Source of the DNA: Lacisediminimonas profundi
GTDB lineage: Bacteria > Pseudomonadota > Gammaproteobacteria > Burkholderiales > Burkholderiaceae_D
Length of the DNA: 64,000 nt
Direction of reading: 5' to 3'
Assembly: GCF_008831265.1 (NCBI RefSeq)
Contig: NZ_VTTH01000002.1
Location: 1 to 64,000, forward strand
Part shown: positions 52,270 through 62,136 of the stretch, piece after piece
Numbering within the stretch: the first letter of the stretch is position 1
Layout of the letters: each line of letters opens with the position of its first letter
The notes under the pieces: generated by a model
Seen by the model: only the letters and a program-made list of their open reading frames with translations
Database searches by the model: none
Told to the model about the DNA's origin: nothing
Translations under genes and position numbers: made by a program

Positions 52270-53821
52270 TGGCGCTTGATGCGGTGCGAGCGTCCATGCA
52301 GGATGGCGTTGCGCTCGCCGCCGCCGAACCGGGGGCGCTGCACTGTTCGGGCGGCGCGCTGCGGTAGACGCTGCGTCCGTCCTGCTTGGCATCGTAGAGC
52401 ATCGCATCGGCCCGCCGCAATAGCACGCCGGGATCCATGTTGCCGGCATGGCAGAATGCCAGCCCGACGCTGACCCCGACTGTCACGCTGACACCTTCCA
52501 GCACGAACGGGGTTTGCACTGTCTGCACGATCTTGAGCGCAATCGCCTCTGCATCTTCCTGGCGGGCCAGATCCTCCATTACCACTGTGAACTCGTCGCC
52601 GCCAAGGCGGGCGATCGTATCTGTGGTGCGCAAGGCCTGCGACAGGCGACCGGCGAAGGCCTGCAGCAACAAGTCGCCAGTGTGGTGCCCGTAGCTGTCG
52701 TTCACGCACTTGAAGTGGTCGAGGTCGAGGAACATGACTGCGATCAGAGACTGCTCATTGCGGCTGCGCGCAACCGCGCACGCCAGCTTCTTCTGGAAGC
52801 CCTCGCGGTTCAGCAATCCGGTCAGGCCATCCATTTCGGCCAGTTGCCGGAGCCGGCATTGCTCCAGCTTGCGGGCGCTGATGTCCTGCACCATCATGTG
52901 AAAGCCGATCACCGTCCGGCAATCCTCGCCGAACTGCGGAATACAGGTCGACTCTTCACAGCGGTAGTTCTCGCCTGAACCGGATTCTCGCTCGAAGGTG
53001 ACGGTGTTGCCTGCCAGTGCCTGCTCAAGCCAGGGCAGGGCCTGGCGGAATTCGTCGGGCCCGAGCAGATCCTCGAGCTTCATCTCGCGCATCGCGTCGC
53101 GTGCGATCCGGTACTGCTTCTCCCATGCAAGATTGTTGAAGCGGAATCGCAATTCTGCGTCGACTTGGGCGACCAGTGCTGGCAGCGTGTCGGCAACAGT
53201 GCGCAAGCGATGCTCGCTGTCGGCCAGCGCCTGCTCGGTTTTCCGGCGGGCGGTGATGTCGTCGACGGTGCCGGAGTAGCCCTGCACCTTGCCATCGACA
53301 ACAATCGCCGCTGTCTTGACCGAGGCCCAGACTATTCGTCCATCCGCATGCACGAAGCGGTAGGACATCTGGGAGTTGCCGCGGCGGCCTGCCACCCCGT
53401 CCGCGTCAGCTACCGATGACTGGCGCCACGCGCTGAAGACCTTGATCCGGTCTTGCGGATGGATGGCCTGTATCCAGCCATTCCCCAGCGCCCGCGTCGC
53501 CGGCATGCCGGAAATCGCTTCATAGCGCCGATTGACGTAGGTGCAGCGGCCGTCGGGATCGGTCTGGAACAGCCCGAGCGGAGATGCGTCGTAGGCAGCG
53601 GTGAGTTCCGCCTGCTTGGTTCGCAGCGCGCGGGCCTGGCGCCGGTACAGGGGCAGGCAGCTCGCGGCCAGCAACAAGATCAGTGTCCACAAGGGGAGGG
53701 GAGCAGGACTGCTCAGTAAATGCCATGTGACGAGTCCGGCAGCAAAGGCGGTCGTGATGCAAGTCAGCATCAAGCGCTGGCGGAGCGGCGGGTTGCCGCG
53801 AGCGGCGCCTGCCGGTTTCAC
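52250..53821 (-). CDS. Diguanylate cyclase with two PAS domains
   Basis: The 523-residue protein is read from GTG 53821 with GGAG about 9 bp upstream. It has two N-terminal TM helices (TCITTAFAAGLVTWHLL, WTLILLLAASCLPLY), a PAS domain from about 75, a PAS/PAC repeat near 190-330 and a C-terminal GGDEF domain. RLGGDEF is intact, so cyclic di-GMP synthesis is expected. No EAL domain follows, and the last 30 residues are low complexity. The gene ends 20 bp inside gshA on the opposite strand. It may counter the HD-GYP phosphodiesterase at 11589. Confidence 0.92.
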   Translation of the reverse strand: MKPAGAARGNPPLRQRLMLTCITTAFAAGLVTWHLLSSPAPLPLWTLILLLAASCLPLYRRQARALRTKQAELTAAYDASPLGLFQTDPDGRCTYVNRRYEAISGMPATRALGNGWIQAIHPQDRIKVFSAWRQSSVADADGVAGRRGNSQMSYRFVHADGRIVWASVKTAAIVVDGKVQGYSGTVDDITARRKTEQALADSEHRLRTVADTLPALVAQVDAELRFRFNNLAWEKQYRIARDAMREMKLEDLLGPDEFRQALPWLEQALAGNTVTFERESGSGENYRCEESTCIPQFGEDCRTVIGFHMMVQDISARKLEQCRLRQLAEMDGLTGLLNREGFQKKLACAVARSRNEQSLIAVMFLDLDHFKCVNDSYGHHTGDLLLQAFAGRLSQALRTTDTIARLGGDEFTVVMEDLARQEDAEAIALKIVQTVQTPFVLEGVSVTVGVSVGLAFCHAGNMDPGVLLRRADAMLYDAKQDGRSVYRSAPPEQCSAPGSAAASATPSCMDARTASSAISSATP

Positions 53822-54230
53822 CTGTCGATGCTCCGACGCGGGGAATGGTCATGCGCGATGCCGCACTGGGGCAGTGTTCGGGTCGACTTCATGTCTGCTG
53901 TTGCCGCGATCCAGGTGGGGCCGGTCAGGCCGATCCGGCGGCAAGGGGATTGCAAACGCCGGGACCGACGCAGAATACTCAGCAAGCCAAACTTCGGAAC
54001 CAAATATTAGGGTCCGATCGACGGATGCAAACAAGGAAGCGGGGAGGTCGAACGAGTGTTCGATTATCTGGCAGGTGCTGGCGGCGGGGCGCGCCAGGAA
54101 TGCCCCCTCCCCTTGAAAGGGAGGGGGCTATAAGGTCGATCGGCCATCGACGCGCTTGCCGTGGCCGAAAAACCATTTATGACTCCAGCCTTGCTCTGCG
54201 CTCGAAGGCGAGATGCGGATAGTGCCAGAC
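53822..54230. other. Intergenic region upstream of the diguanylate cyclase
   Basis: This 409-bp gap holds the cyclase promoter and the rhlE transcript end. Only short, unsupported frames occur. A GC-rich hairpin repeat lies at 54102-54128. Confidence 0.6.
54102..54155. repeat. GC-rich hairpin repeat, copy 2
   Basis: GCCCCCTCCC (54102-54111) and GGGAGGGGGC (54119-54128) pair perfectly. The following TCGATCGGCCATCGACGCG is nearly the same as the flank of copy 1. It lies downstream of rhlE. Confidence 0.65.
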
Positions 54231-55559
54231 TTATCGTCCGCGGTTGCCGCTACCGCCACCGCCACCCTGGCGGCGGCCTGCCGGGGCTGCCGGACGCGGG
54301 CCTGATGGCCGTGGGGCGGCGCTGCGCGGCGCTGCTCCCGGAGTCTGGCCAGAACGGTTGCCGCCCTGGCGACCATGTGCGGCGCTGCGCAACTGGATCG
54401 GCTGCGCGCGCGCGTTGGGGTCGGGCTCGAAGCCGGGTACCACTTCACGCGGGACAGTCTGGCGGATCAGCTTCTCGATGTCTTTCAACATCTGGTGTTC
54501 GTCCACGCAGACCAGCGACACCGCTTCGCCGGTTGCGCCGGCACGACCGGTGCGTCCGATACGATGTACATAGTCTTCCGGCACGTTCGGCAGGTCGTAG
54601 TTGACCACATGCGGCAATTGGTCGATGTCGATGCCGCGAGCGGCGATATCGGTAGCCACCAGCACCTGCAATTCGCCGGCCTTGAAATCGCCCAGGGCAC
54701 GGGTGCGTGCGGTCTGGCTCTTGTTGCCGTGAATCGCCATGGCGGTGATGTCGTCGCGAGCCAGTTGCTCGACCAGCTTGTTGGCGCCGTGCTTGGTGCG
54801 GGTAAACACCAGCACCTGGGACCAGTTATGGGCCTTGATCAGGTGTGCCAGCAGCGGGTGCTTGCGATCGCGGTCGACCGGGTAGATTTTTTGCGCAATG
54901 ACTTCGACCGTGGAGTTGCGCTTGGCGACTTCGATCATCTCGGGCGCATTGAGCAGGCCATCGGCCAGCGCCTTGATCTCATCCGAGAACGTGGCGGAAA
55001 ACAGCAGGTTCTGGCGCTGTTTTGGCAGCGCGGCGAGGACTTTCCGGATGTCGCGGATGAAACCCATGTCAAGCATGCGATCGGCTTCGTCCAGGACCAG
55101 GATCTCTACCTTCGACAGGTCGATCGTGCCCTGTTCCATGTGGTCCAGCAGCCTGCCAGGCGTGGCGACCAGGATGTCGAGGCCGGCGCTGAGCAACTTG
55201 ATCTGCGGGTGAATGCCAACCCCGCCGAATATCACGCCCGACTTGAGCTTGAGGTACTTGCCGTAGGTGCGCACGCTTTCCTCGACCTGGGCCGCGAGTT
55301 CGCGCGTCGGCGTGAGGATCAGGGTCCGGACGCTTTTCGCGCGGGTGCCAGGTTTCGGCGCAATGGTCGAGAGGCGCTGCAGGATCGGGAGCGTGAAGCC
55401 GGCGGTCTTGCCGGTGCCAGTCTGGGCGCCTGCGAGCAGGTCGCCGCCCTTCAGTACCGCAGGTATGGCCTGCTTCTGGATAGGGGTGGGAATGGTGTAG
55501 CCGTTTTCGATGACGGCACGAAGAATGGGTTCGGACAAGCCGAGTTCTGCAAATGACAT
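54231..55559 (-). CDS. rhlE: DEAD-box RNA helicase
   Basis: The 442-residue protein is taken from ATG 55559 ([19 protein letters not shown]), the usual RhlE start; an open frame extends to 55607. Motifs are AQTGTGKT (I), PTRELA (Ia), [22 protein letters not shown] (II), SATF (III), [10 protein letters not shown] (V) and [10 protein letters not shown] (VI). A basic RG/Gly-rich tail of about 55 residues (ending [11 protein letters not shown]) fits RNA binding. It unwinds short RNA duplexes in ribosome assembly or RNA turnover. Confidence 0.93.
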   Translation of the reverse strand: MSFAELGLSEPILRAVIENGYTIPTPIQKQAIPAVLKGGDLLAGAQTGTGKTAGFTLPILQRLSTIAPKPGTRAKSVRTLILTPTRELAAQVEESVRTYGKYLKLKSGVIFGGVGIHPQIKLLSAGLDILVATPGRLLDHMEQGTIDLSKVEILVLDEADRMLDMGFIRDIRKVLAALPKQRQNLLFSATFSDEIKALADGLLNAPEMIEVAKRNSTVEVIAQKIYPVDRDRKHPLLAHLIKAHNWSQVLVFTRTKHGANKLVEQLARDDITAMAIHGNKSQTARTRALGDFKAGELQVLVATDIAARGIDIDQLPHVVNYDLPNVPEDYVHRIGRTGRAGATGEAVSLVCVDEHQMLKDIEKLIRQTVPREVVPGFEPDPNARAQPIQLRSAAHGRQGGNRSGQTPGAAPRSAAPRPSGPRPAAPAGRRQGGGGGSGNRGR

Positions 55560-55639
55560 GGATGAATTATTGGTTGTGGCGCTGCCCCGCAATGGGGGCT
55601 GGGCCAACGATTAACGCTGGAAGAACGGCAATTGCCAAT

Positions 55640-56434
55640 CTAGCGTGACCAGGGCGCAAGCAACTGCACCATCTGGGCGAATACTTTCGGGGAAGCGGCG
55701 ATCACGTTACCCTTGTACAGGTAGTCGGATTCGCCGGCGAAGGTGCCGACGATGCCGCCGGCTTCAGTAATGAGGAGCGAGCCTGCTGCAATGTCCCACG
55801 GCTTCAGGCTCTTTTCGAAAAAGCCGTCGAGACGGCCGCAGGCAACGTAGGCGAGGTCGAGCGCAGCCGAGCCCGGGCGACGCAGTCCGGAAGATGCTTG
55901 CGTCATGACGCGAAACATCTGGAGGTATTCGTCGAGGGCGCTCAGGTCGCTGTAAGGGAAACCGGTGCCGAGCAAGGCGTCAGCGATCTTTTCCCTTTTC
56001 ATGACCCGGATCCGCTTTTCATTCAGGTATGCGCCGCGCCCCTTGGATGCCGTGAAGAGGTCGTTGCGGGTCGGATCGAAGATGACTGCCTGCGTGATCT
56101 GGCCGCGTTGCTGCAACGCGATCGAGACGCAGTACTGCGGGAAGCCGTGGATGAAATTCGTGGTGCCGTCGAGCGGATCGATGATCCAGACATTCTCGTT
56201 CTCGTCATGCAGGTTCGCTGACGGTCCGGATTCTTCGGCCAGGATCGCATGATCCGGGTAGGCGGCGTGCAGGACATCGATGATGGCCTGTTCCGCGGCG
56301 CGGTCGACTTCGGTCACGAAGTCGTTGTGACTTTTTTCTGTCACCGTCAGCCGATCCAGTTCAAAGGAGGCGCGGTTGATGATCGAGGCACCGCGACGAG
56401 CGGCTTTGATAGCCGTGTTCAGCATGGGTTGCAT
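55640..56434 (-). CDS. suhB: Inositol monophosphatase family protein
   Basis: The 264-residue enzyme begins [22 protein letters not shown], with GGAAG upstream. Metal and substrate motifs are [19 protein letters not shown] and the late [15 protein letters not shown]. The length and sequence fit SuhB, which dephosphorylates inositol-1-phosphate and also assists rRNA antitermination. It is divergent from the tRNA methyltransferase gene by 130 bp. Confidence 0.92.
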   Translation of the reverse strand: MQPMLNTAIKAARRGASIINRASFELDRLTVTEKSHNDFVTEVDRAAEQAIIDVLHAAYPDHAILAEESGPSANLHDENENVWIIDPLDGTTNFIHGFPQYCVSIALQQRGQITQAVIFDPTRNDLFTASKGRGAYLNEKRIRVMKREKIADALLGTGFPYSDLSALDEYLQMFRVMTQASSGLRRPGSAALDLAYVACGRLDGFFEKSLKPWDIAAGSLLITEAGGIVGTFAGESDYLYKGNVIAASPKVFAQMVQLLAPWSR

Positions 56435-56564
56435 GAGGGCTTCCGATAGAATGGCGGTGCCGGCCAGAAGGCTGCAAGTACGACACCCGAATATTTAATG
56501 AGCGTGCGACAGGCGATGTGATCGGCCGCCGCGGAACCCTCTATTTTAAACGATACAGCCACAG

Positions 56565-57314
56565 ATGCCCAATTCGCTTTTCTCCCGCCTGCGGTTTGTC
56601 CTTGTTGAAACCAGTCATCCGGGCAACATCGGCGCGGCCGCACGTGCCATGAAGACCATGGGTTTTTCGGAACTGGTGCTGGTCCGGCCACGCTTCGCCG
56701 ATGCGCTCCGGCAGGACGACGCGATTGCTTTTGCCAGCGGCGCGCTTGATGTGCTGGAAAACGCGAAGGTTGTGGAAACGCTGGCGCAGGCGCTGGACGG
56801 CGTCCAGTACGCTGCCGCTCTCAGTTCCCGCTTGCGCGAATATTCTCCGCCGGTGGTAAGTCCGCGGGAGTTTGCCGCCGTGGTCGCTCCCCGGGCCGAC
56901 CTGCAGGCGGCACTGGTATTCGGCAGCGAGCGCTACGGGCTTTCGAATGACTCGGTGATGCAGTGCCAGGCGCTGGTGAACATTCCAGCAAATCCCGCCT
57001 ATTCGTCATTGAACCTGGCGCAGGCGGTGCAATTGCTGGCTTACGAATGCCGGGTGGCAAGTGATTCCGGACCTGCGGATCAGTCAGCTTCCAGGATCGG
57101 CTTCCAGGGCGAGCTGGCTTCTGCCGAGCAAGTGGAGGGCATGTATGTCCACCTGGAGCATGCGCTGGTCGAGCTTGGCTTTCTGGATGCGGCCAATCCG
57201 AAGAAGCTGATGCCGCGCTTGCGGAGACTGTTTTCGAGGACGGGGCTGGAAACGGAAGAGGTGAACATCCTGCGGGGCATTGCGGGGCATGTGATCGCGG
57301 CATGCAAGAAGTGA
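56565..57314 (+). CDS. trmJ: tRNA (Cm32/Um32) methyltransferase
   Basis: The 249-residue SPOUT protein has RFVLVETSHPGNIGAAARAMKTMG at the N-terminus and VFGSERYGLSNDSVMQCQ with NIPANPAYSSLNLAQAVQLLAYE, which make the trefoil knot that binds S-adenosylmethionine. This is the TrmJ subfamily, methylating the ribose at position 32 of tRNAs. suhB next to trmJ is a common arrangement in proteobacteria. Confidence 0.92.
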   Translation: MPNSLFSRLRFVLVETSHPGNIGAAARAMKTMGFSELVLVRPRFADALRQDDAIAFASGALDVLENAKVVETLAQALDGVQYAAALSSRLREYSPPVVSPREFAAVVAPRADLQAALVFGSERYGLSNDSVMQCQALVNIPANPAYSSLNLAQAVQLLAYECRVASDSGPADQSASRIGFQGELASAEQVEGMYVHLEHALVELGFLDAANPKKLMPRLRRLFSRTGLETEEVNILRGIAGHVIAACKK

Positions 57315-57426
57315 ACGGCTGCGTCGGTGGGTGGGTGGGGGAAAGCTTCACGGTGGCTCCCGCTACCTTTGAAGCGGATCATTGCCCACATCTTGATTCG
57401 TGACGTGGTCCGACGCACTCCAAGAA

Positions 57427-57453
57427 CGCTCCCTCCCCTTGAAAGGGAGGGAG
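57427..57453. repeat. GC-rich hairpin repeat, copy 3
   Basis: GCTCCCTCCC and GGGAGGGAGC form a perfect 10-bp stem between the convergent trmJ and lexA genes, like copies 1 and 2; the flank differs. Confidence 0.65.
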
Positions 57454-57496
57454 CGACCGTAGTGATCAATAGCGGCCAACGCTTAGCGTTGGCGTG

Positions 57497-58156
57497 CTAC
57501 GCCCAAGCCCTCAGCAAACCTACCGCCAAGCCTTCCAGCACAAAGTCTTCACGCCCGGGTTCTACGCGAATCGGCTTGAAGTCGTCGTTCTCGGGCAGCA
57601 GTTCGATCAGGTTTGCCGATCTGCGGAAGCGTTTGACCGTCACTTCGTCGCCAAGCCGTGCAACGACTATCTGTCCATTGCGTGCTTCGGTGGTTTTCTT
57701 GACGGCCAGCATGTCGCCGTCCAGTATGCCGGCGTCACGCATCGACATGCCACGTACCCGCAGCAGGTAGTCGGGACGGTCGGCGAACAGGTTCGGGTCG
57801 ACGGTATAAGTATTGTCGATGTGCTCCTGGGCCAGGATCGGGGAGCCGGCAGCTACCCGGCCGACCAGCGGCAGGGTGAGTTGCATGATCCCGGCGTGGG
57901 GTAGTGTCATCTGCCCGGATGGGCGTCGCGCACGACCGGCGGGCATGTCCAGCAAGCGGATGCCGCGGGAAGTACCCGGGGATATTTCAATTGCGCCCTT
58001 GCGGGCGAGCGCCTGCAGATGCTCTTCAGCCGCATTGGCAGAGCGAAAACCGAGTTCGGTTGCAATTTCAGCACGGGTTGGCGGGAAGCCTGTCTTTTCG
58101 ATCGCCGCCTTGACGAGGTTGAGTATCTGTTCCTGTCGTTCGGTAAGCTTGATCAT
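57497..58156 (-). CDS. lexA: SOS repressor LexA
   Basis: The 219-residue protein starts [16 protein letters not shown] with a winged HTH ([23 protein letters not shown]). The self-cleavage site is Ala103-Gly104 in VAAGSPIL. The catalytic Ser138 lies in GMSMRDAG and Lys175 in VTVKRF. Two SOS boxes lie directly upstream, so it represses itself. Confidence 0.96.
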   Translation of the reverse strand: MIKLTERQEQILNLVKAAIEKTGFPPTRAEIATELGFRSANAAEEHLQALARKGAIEISPGTSRGIRLLDMPAGRARRPSGQMTLPHAGIMQLTLPLVGRVAAGSPILAQEHIDNTYTVDPNLFADRPDYLLRVRGMSMRDAGILDGDMLAVKKTTEARNGQIVVARLGDEVTVKRFRRSANLIELLPENDDFKPIRVEPGREDFVLEGLAVGLLRAWA

Positions 58157-58182
58157 CGCGCCCGGCCGGGAATGCCGGCCGC

Positions 58183-58198
58183 CTGTTTATAATGACAG
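58183..58198. promoter_or_regulatory. SOS box 1 of lexA
   Basis: CTGTTTATAATGACAG fits the CTGT-N8-ACAG operator exactly, 27 bp before the lexA start. Confidence 0.85.
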
Positions 58199-58199
58199 C

Positions 58200-58215
58200 C
58201 TGTATTTTTATACAG
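58200..58215. promoter_or_regulatory. SOS box 2 of lexA
   Basis: CTGTATTTTTATACAG is a perfect SOS box, one base beyond box 1, giving two LexA sites in tandem. Confidence 0.88.
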
Positions 58216-58397
58216 TCTTTGTTTCCATGCAAGCGGTTTCTGGTCCGCGCAGCGGACGCGGGACCGCCCGGTGATTCGGGCGCAGCGACAGGAATTTGAG
58301 TTTTTGCCCACTTGCCGGTATAGTTGCGTGTTTTCCTCTTCCCACACTCGAGTTGACGCCGGGGTGGGCGATCATCAATCCGTCCCTAGGAGATTAC

Positions 58398-58766
58398 ATG
58401 CGTCATTATGAAATCGTATTTATCGTGCATCCCGATCAGAGCGAGCAAGTGCCCGCCATGATCGAGCGTTACAAAGGCATCGTCACCGCTCGCGGCGGCA
58501 ATGTTCACCGGGTGGAAGACTGGGGTCGTCGCCAGATGGCCTACATGATCCAGAAACTCGCCAAGGCACACTATGTTTGCATGAACATCGAGTGCGACGC
58601 CGAGACCCTGCTGGAACTCGAAACCGGCTTCCGCTTCAACGACGCCGTCCTGCGCCACCTCACCGTCAAGATGAAGAAGGCCGATACTGCGCCGTCGCCG
58701 ATGATGAAGGCCGTGCAGAAAGAAGACGCCGCCAAGAGCCACCGCGCCGAGGCAGCTGCTTCCTAA
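58398..58766 (+). CDS. rpsF: 30S ribosomal protein S6
   Basis: The 122-residue protein is taken from ATG 58398 ([18 protein letters not shown]), with TAGGAGA upstream. It has the S6 ferredoxin-like core with [16 protein letters not shown] and [18 protein letters not shown] short Lys/Ala tail follows. It heads the rpsF-priB-rpsR-rplI operon. Confidence 0.96.
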   Translation: MRHYEIVFIVHPDQSEQVPAMIERYKGIVTARGGNVHRVEDWGRRQMAYMIQKLAKAHYVCMNIECDAETLLELETGFRFNDAVLRHLTVKMKKADTAPSPMMKAVQKEDAAKSHRAEAAAS

Positions 58767-58778
58767 GCACCCGGGAGA

Positions 58779-59063
58779 GTGAATCAGGTTCGTTTGATTG
58801 CAAGCATTGCCGAGCGCGACGTACTGCGCTACACGCCGGCGGGTATACCGATCGTTGCAGCAAGACTGCTGCACAGTTCGACCCAGTCCGAAGCAGGCAT
58901 TGCCCGCTTGGTCGAGTTCGAAATCGCTGCACAGGCTGCAGGCCGGATTTCGGAAGAATTCAACCAGGCCGATCTGGGCGGTACCTACCATTTCACTGGC
59001 TTCCTTGCGCGAAAGAACCGCAACAGCCGGAGCATGGTATTTCACATCACCGGTTTTGAGTAA
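58779..59063 (+). CDS. priB: Primosomal replication protein N
   Basis: The 94-residue OB-fold protein starts at GTG 58779, whose GGGAGA site lies unusually close. [19 protein letters not shown] and [17 protein letters not shown] match PriB of betaproteobacteria. It binds single-stranded DNA in replication restart and sits between rpsF and rpsR as in E. coli. Confidence 0.93.
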   Translation: MNQVRLIASIAERDVLRYTPAGIPIVAARLLHSSTQSEAGIARLVEFEIAAQAAGRISEEFNQADLGGTYHFTGFLARKNRNSRSMVFHITGFE

Positions 59064-59095
59064 CACAATCCAGATACCAGATACAGGAGCCAAAA

Positions 59096-59380
59096 ATGGC
59101 ATTCGGTAAGAAATTTGACAAGAGCAAGATGAAAGAGAAGCGCAAACAGCAAAATCCGCTGTTCAAGCGCAAGAAGTTCTGCCGCTTCACGGCAGCAAAA
59201 GTCGAGCAGGTGGACTACAAGGATGTCGACACGCTGAAGGACTTTGTCCAGGAAAACGGCAAGATCATGCCCGCACGCCTGACCGGCACCCGTGCGCACT
59301 ACCAGCGCCAGCTCGATACGGCAATCAAGCGCGCCCGCTATCTGGCCCTGCTGCCGTACACCGACCTGCACAACGCGTAA
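59096..59380 (+). CDS. rpsR: 30S ribosomal protein S18
   Basis: The 94-residue protein has the basic N-terminus of the longer betaproteobacterial form, then [19 protein letters not shown] and [30 protein letters not shown], the conserved S18 core. It binds S6 and 16S RNA in the platform of the small subunit. Confidence 0.96.
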   Translation: MAFGKKFDKSKMKEKRKQQNPLFKRKKFCRFTAAKVEQVDYKDVDTLKDFVQENGKIMPARLTGTRAHYQRQLDTAIKRARYLALLPYTDLHNA

Positions 59381-59400
59381 GACGACGCTTAGGAGAAAAC

Positions 59401-59853
59401 ATGCAAGTTATTCTGTTGGAAAAAGTCGTCAATCTGGGCGATCTGGGTGCAGTTGTGAAGGTCAAGGACGGCTATGCCCGCAATTTCCTGATCCCCCAGC
59501 GTAAAGCGCGTCGTGCCACCGCTGCTGCCGTGGCCGAATTTGAAGTCCGTCGTGCCGACCTGGAAAAGGCAGCTGCGTTGCGGCTGGCCGTAGCCCAGGC
59601 CCAAGGCGAGAAACTGTCCGGCCTGACCGTGCAGGTGTCGCAGAAGGCCGGCGTTGACGGCCGCCTGTTCGGCTCGGTCACCAACTTCGACATCGCCGAA
59701 GCGCTGACCAAGCAAGGCTTCCCGGTCGAGAAGGGCCAAGTACGCATGCCGCAAGGCCCGCTGAAGATCGTGGGCGACCACGCTGTTTCGGTGGCGCTGC
59801 ATACCGACGTCATCGTCGATATCACGGTATCTGTGCTGGGCGAGCACGCCTGA
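59401..59853 (+). CDS. rplI: 50S ribosomal protein L9
   Basis: The 150-residue protein begins [20 protein letters not shown] with [16 protein letters not shown], the N-terminal rRNA-binding domain, a long connecting helix and the C-terminal domain. A Rho-independent terminator follows 16 bp after the stop. Confidence 0.96.
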   Translation: MQVILLEKVVNLGDLGAVVKVKDGYARNFLIPQRKARRATAAAVAEFEVRRADLEKAAALRLAVAQAQGEKLSGLTVQVSQKAGVDGRLFGSVTNFDIAEALTKQGFPVEKGQVRMPQGPLKIVGDHAVSVALHTDVIVDITVSVLGEHA

Positions 59854-59868
59854 GTCGTCAGCATTACG

Positions 59869-59897
59869 AAAAAGCCGGGCTTGCCCGGCTTTTTTTT
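59869..59897 (+). terminator. Rho-independent terminator after rplI
   Basis: AAAAAGCCGGG, loop CTTG, CCCGGCTTTTTTTT: a strong GC stem with an A tract before and a T tract of at least eight after. Confidence 0.93.
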
Positions 59898-60042
59898 GTC
59901 TGGTCGCACGCTGCTGAAAGTTTTCCGGCGTGAGGGCCCGGCTTCACTCCTGCATACCGTTGGCATAGCTACCACGCTTCACACCAGATGGAAAAACCCG
60001 GCAAAAAGAAGTTCGATAAGCGCTCCTCCTCCGGGGAGGACG

Positions 60043-60061
60043 ACCGTCCGGACGGTATAAT
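60043..60061 (+). promoter_or_regulatory. Palindrome and -10-like box upstream of dnaB
   Basis: A perfect 14-bp palindrome ACCGTCCGGACGGT (60043-60056) overlaps TATAAT (60056-60061), 7 bp before the dnaB ATG at 60069. No good -35 was found, and the transcript would be almost leaderless; if translation starts at 59988 the sequence would instead be coding. Confidence 0.35.
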
Positions 60062-60068
60062 GCGGCCC

Positions 60069-61457
60069 ATGAATAGCCGCGCCGACCCGCAATTAGAAGC
60101 CCTCCGTGTACCGCCGCATTCGATAGAGGCCGAGCAATCGGTCATCGGCGGCCTGTTGCTGGACAATGCAGCCTGGGACCGGATCGCTGACTTCGTCACT
60201 CTCGACGATTTTTATCGCTATGACCACCGGATCATCTTCCAGCATGTGGTCAAGCTCATCAACAATGGCCGACCGGCCGACGTCATCACAGTCTACGAAG
60301 CACTGACCAACAGTGGCAAGGCGGAGGAAGTCGGCGGACTGGCTTATCTCAACGCACTGGCACAGAACACGCCATCGGCTGCCAATATCCGCCGCTATGC
60401 CGAGATCGTGCGGGACCGTGGCGTGCTGCGCAAGCTGATTACGGTCTCGGACGAGATTTCCTCGCAAGCCTTCAGTCCGCAGGGCAAGGAAGTCAAGCAG
60501 ATGCTCGACGAGGCCGAGGCCAAGATATTTTCGATCGCGGAAGAAGGTTCGCGCGGCGCGCAGGGATTCATTGCAATCCAGCCGTTGCTGACCGAGGTGG
60601 TCGAGCGCATCGACGAGCTGTATAACCGTGACAACCAGAACGAGATCACCGGGGTGCCAACCGGCTTTGTCGACCTCGACCGCATGACGTCTGGTTTGCA
60701 GCCTGGCGACCTGGTCATCGTCGCTGGGCGGCCCTCGATGGGCAAGACCGCATTTTCGCTGAACATCGGTGAAAACGTCGCGATCGACAACGGGCTGCCA
60801 GTTGCCGTGTTTTCGATGGAGATGGGCGGCACCCAGCTGGCGATGCGTATGCTGGGCTCGGTCGGCAGGCTGGACCAGAGCCGGCTGCGGGTCGGCAAAT
60901 TGTCCGACGAGGACTGGCCGCGCCTGACGCATGCAATCCAGAAGATGAACGATGCCCAACTGTACATCGACGAGACGCCGGCGCTGAGTTCGATTGAACT
61001 GCGGGCTCGCGCGCGGCGGCTTTCGCGCCAGTGCGGCAAGCTCGGCCTGATCATTGTCGACTACCTGCAACTGATGTCGGCCAACAGCGCGGGCGAGAAC
61101 AGGGCCACCGAAATCTCCGAGATATCGCGTGGACTGAAGGGACTGGCAAAGGAACTGCATTGCCCGGTGATTGCGCTGTCGCAGCTGAACCGCTCGCTCG
61201 AGCAGCGTACCGACAAGCGCCCCGTGATGTCCGACCTGCGCGAATCCGGCGCAATCGAGCAGGATGCGGACGTCATCCTGTTCATCTACCGCGACGAAGT
61301 CTACAACCCGGATTCACCGGACAAGGGAACCGCTGAGATCATCATCGGCAAGCAGCGTAACGGCCCGATCGGCCGGGTGCGCCTTACCTTCCTTGGACAA
61401 TACACAAAATTTGACAATTACACAGGCAGCGCAGGCCAGCTCTACCAGGGCGACTGA
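60069..61457 (+). CDS. dnaB: Replicative DNA helicase
   Basis: From ATG 60069 the protein has 462 residues, starting NSRADPQLEALRVPPHSIEAEQSVIGGLL, close to the usual betaproteobacterial start. An in-frame ATG at 59988 would add 27 basic residues not usual for DnaB; neither start has a clear ribosome site. The N-terminal domain is followed by the RecA-like motor with Walker A GRPSMGKTAF, LIIVDYLQLMS and LSQLNRSLEQRTDKRP. It forms the hexameric ring that unwinds DNA at the fork. Confidence 0.95.
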   Translation: MNSRADPQLEALRVPPHSIEAEQSVIGGLLLDNAAWDRIADFVTLDDFYRYDHRIIFQHVVKLINNGRPADVITVYEALTNSGKAEEVGGLAYLNALAQNTPSAANIRRYAEIVRDRGVLRKLITVSDEISSQAFSPQGKEVKQMLDEAEAKIFSIAEEGSRGAQGFIAIQPLLTEVVERIDELYNRDNQNEITGVPTGFVDLDRMTSGLQPGDLVIVAGRPSMGKTAFSLNIGENVAIDNGLPVAVFSMEMGGTQLAMRMLGSVGRLDQSRLRVGKLSDEDWPRLTHAIQKMNDAQLYIDETPALSSIELRARARRLSRQCGKLGLIIVDYLQLMSANSAGENRATEISEISRGLKGLAKELHCPVIALSQLNRSLEQRTDKRPVMSDLRESGAIEQDADVILFIYRDEVYNPDSPDKGTAEIIIGKQRNGPIGRVRLTFLGQYTKFDNYTGSAGQLYQGD

Positions 61458-61486
61458 GCATCCTGTGTGGCAAAGGGAGAAGTATC

Positions 61487-62113
61487 ATGTTTGGACGTTT
61501 GATGCCCACGGAGGGCAAGTTTTTCGAATTGTTTGTGCAGCATGGCGACCTGTGCGTCAAAGGGGCGAAGGAAATGCTGGCCCTGATGGCCAATTTCGAC
61601 GACCTCGAAATGCGCGTGCATGCCATCGAAAGCATAGAGAAGGAGGCCGACAAGGTCACCCACAATACGCTGGAGATGCTGCACAAGACCTTCATCACGC
61701 CGCTGGATCGCGACGACATCCATCAGCTGATCACGCGGATGGACGACATCCTCGACCTGCTGGAAGACGCTGCCCAGACGATTTCCCTTTATGACATCAA
61801 GGCGATCACGCCGGAGGCCAAGCGGCTGGCCGAGTTGTGCCTGTCCTGCACCGAAAAAGTCCGGGCCGCGGTCGGGCTGTTGAGCAACATGGACAATGCC
61901 CGCGAGATCCTGAGCCTGTGCGCAGAGATCGACCGCCTCGAATCGGATGCCGATCATGTGATGCGTGCCGCCATGTCCAAGCTGTTCCGCGACGAGCCGG
62001 ACGTGCGCACCCTGATCAAGCTGAAGGCCATCTACGAAATACTGGAAACCGTGACCGACCGCTGCGAGGACGTTGCCAACATCCTCGAAGGCATCATCGT
62101 CGAAAACGCCTGA
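61487..62113 (+). CDS. DUF47 family (PhoU-like) phosphate-transport accessory protein
   Basis: The 208-residue helical protein has MRVHAIESIEKEADKVTH and VTDRCEDVANILEGIIVEN, PhoU-like metal-binding blocks. Members almost always precede a Pit transporter, as here, 23 bp apart. It probably modulates phosphate uptake. It follows dnaB by 29 bp but has an independent GGGAGAAG ribosome site. Confidence 0.9.
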   Translation: MFGRLMPTEGKFFELFVQHGDLCVKGAKEMLALMANFDDLEMRVHAIESIEKEADKVTHNTLEMLHKTFITPLDRDDIHQLITRMDDILDLLEDAAQTISLYDIKAITPEAKRLAELCLSCTEKVRAAVGLLSNMDNAREILSLCAEIDRLESDADHVMRAAMSKLFRDEPDVRTLIKLKAIYEILETVTDRCEDVANILEGIIVENA

Positions 62114-62136
62114 CGAACCGCTACAAGAACAAGAAT

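Noticed and set aside
53845-54222. A 125-codon frame in the gap upstream of the cyclase
   Set aside because: It has no ribosome site, overlaps a hairpin repeat and shows no domain.
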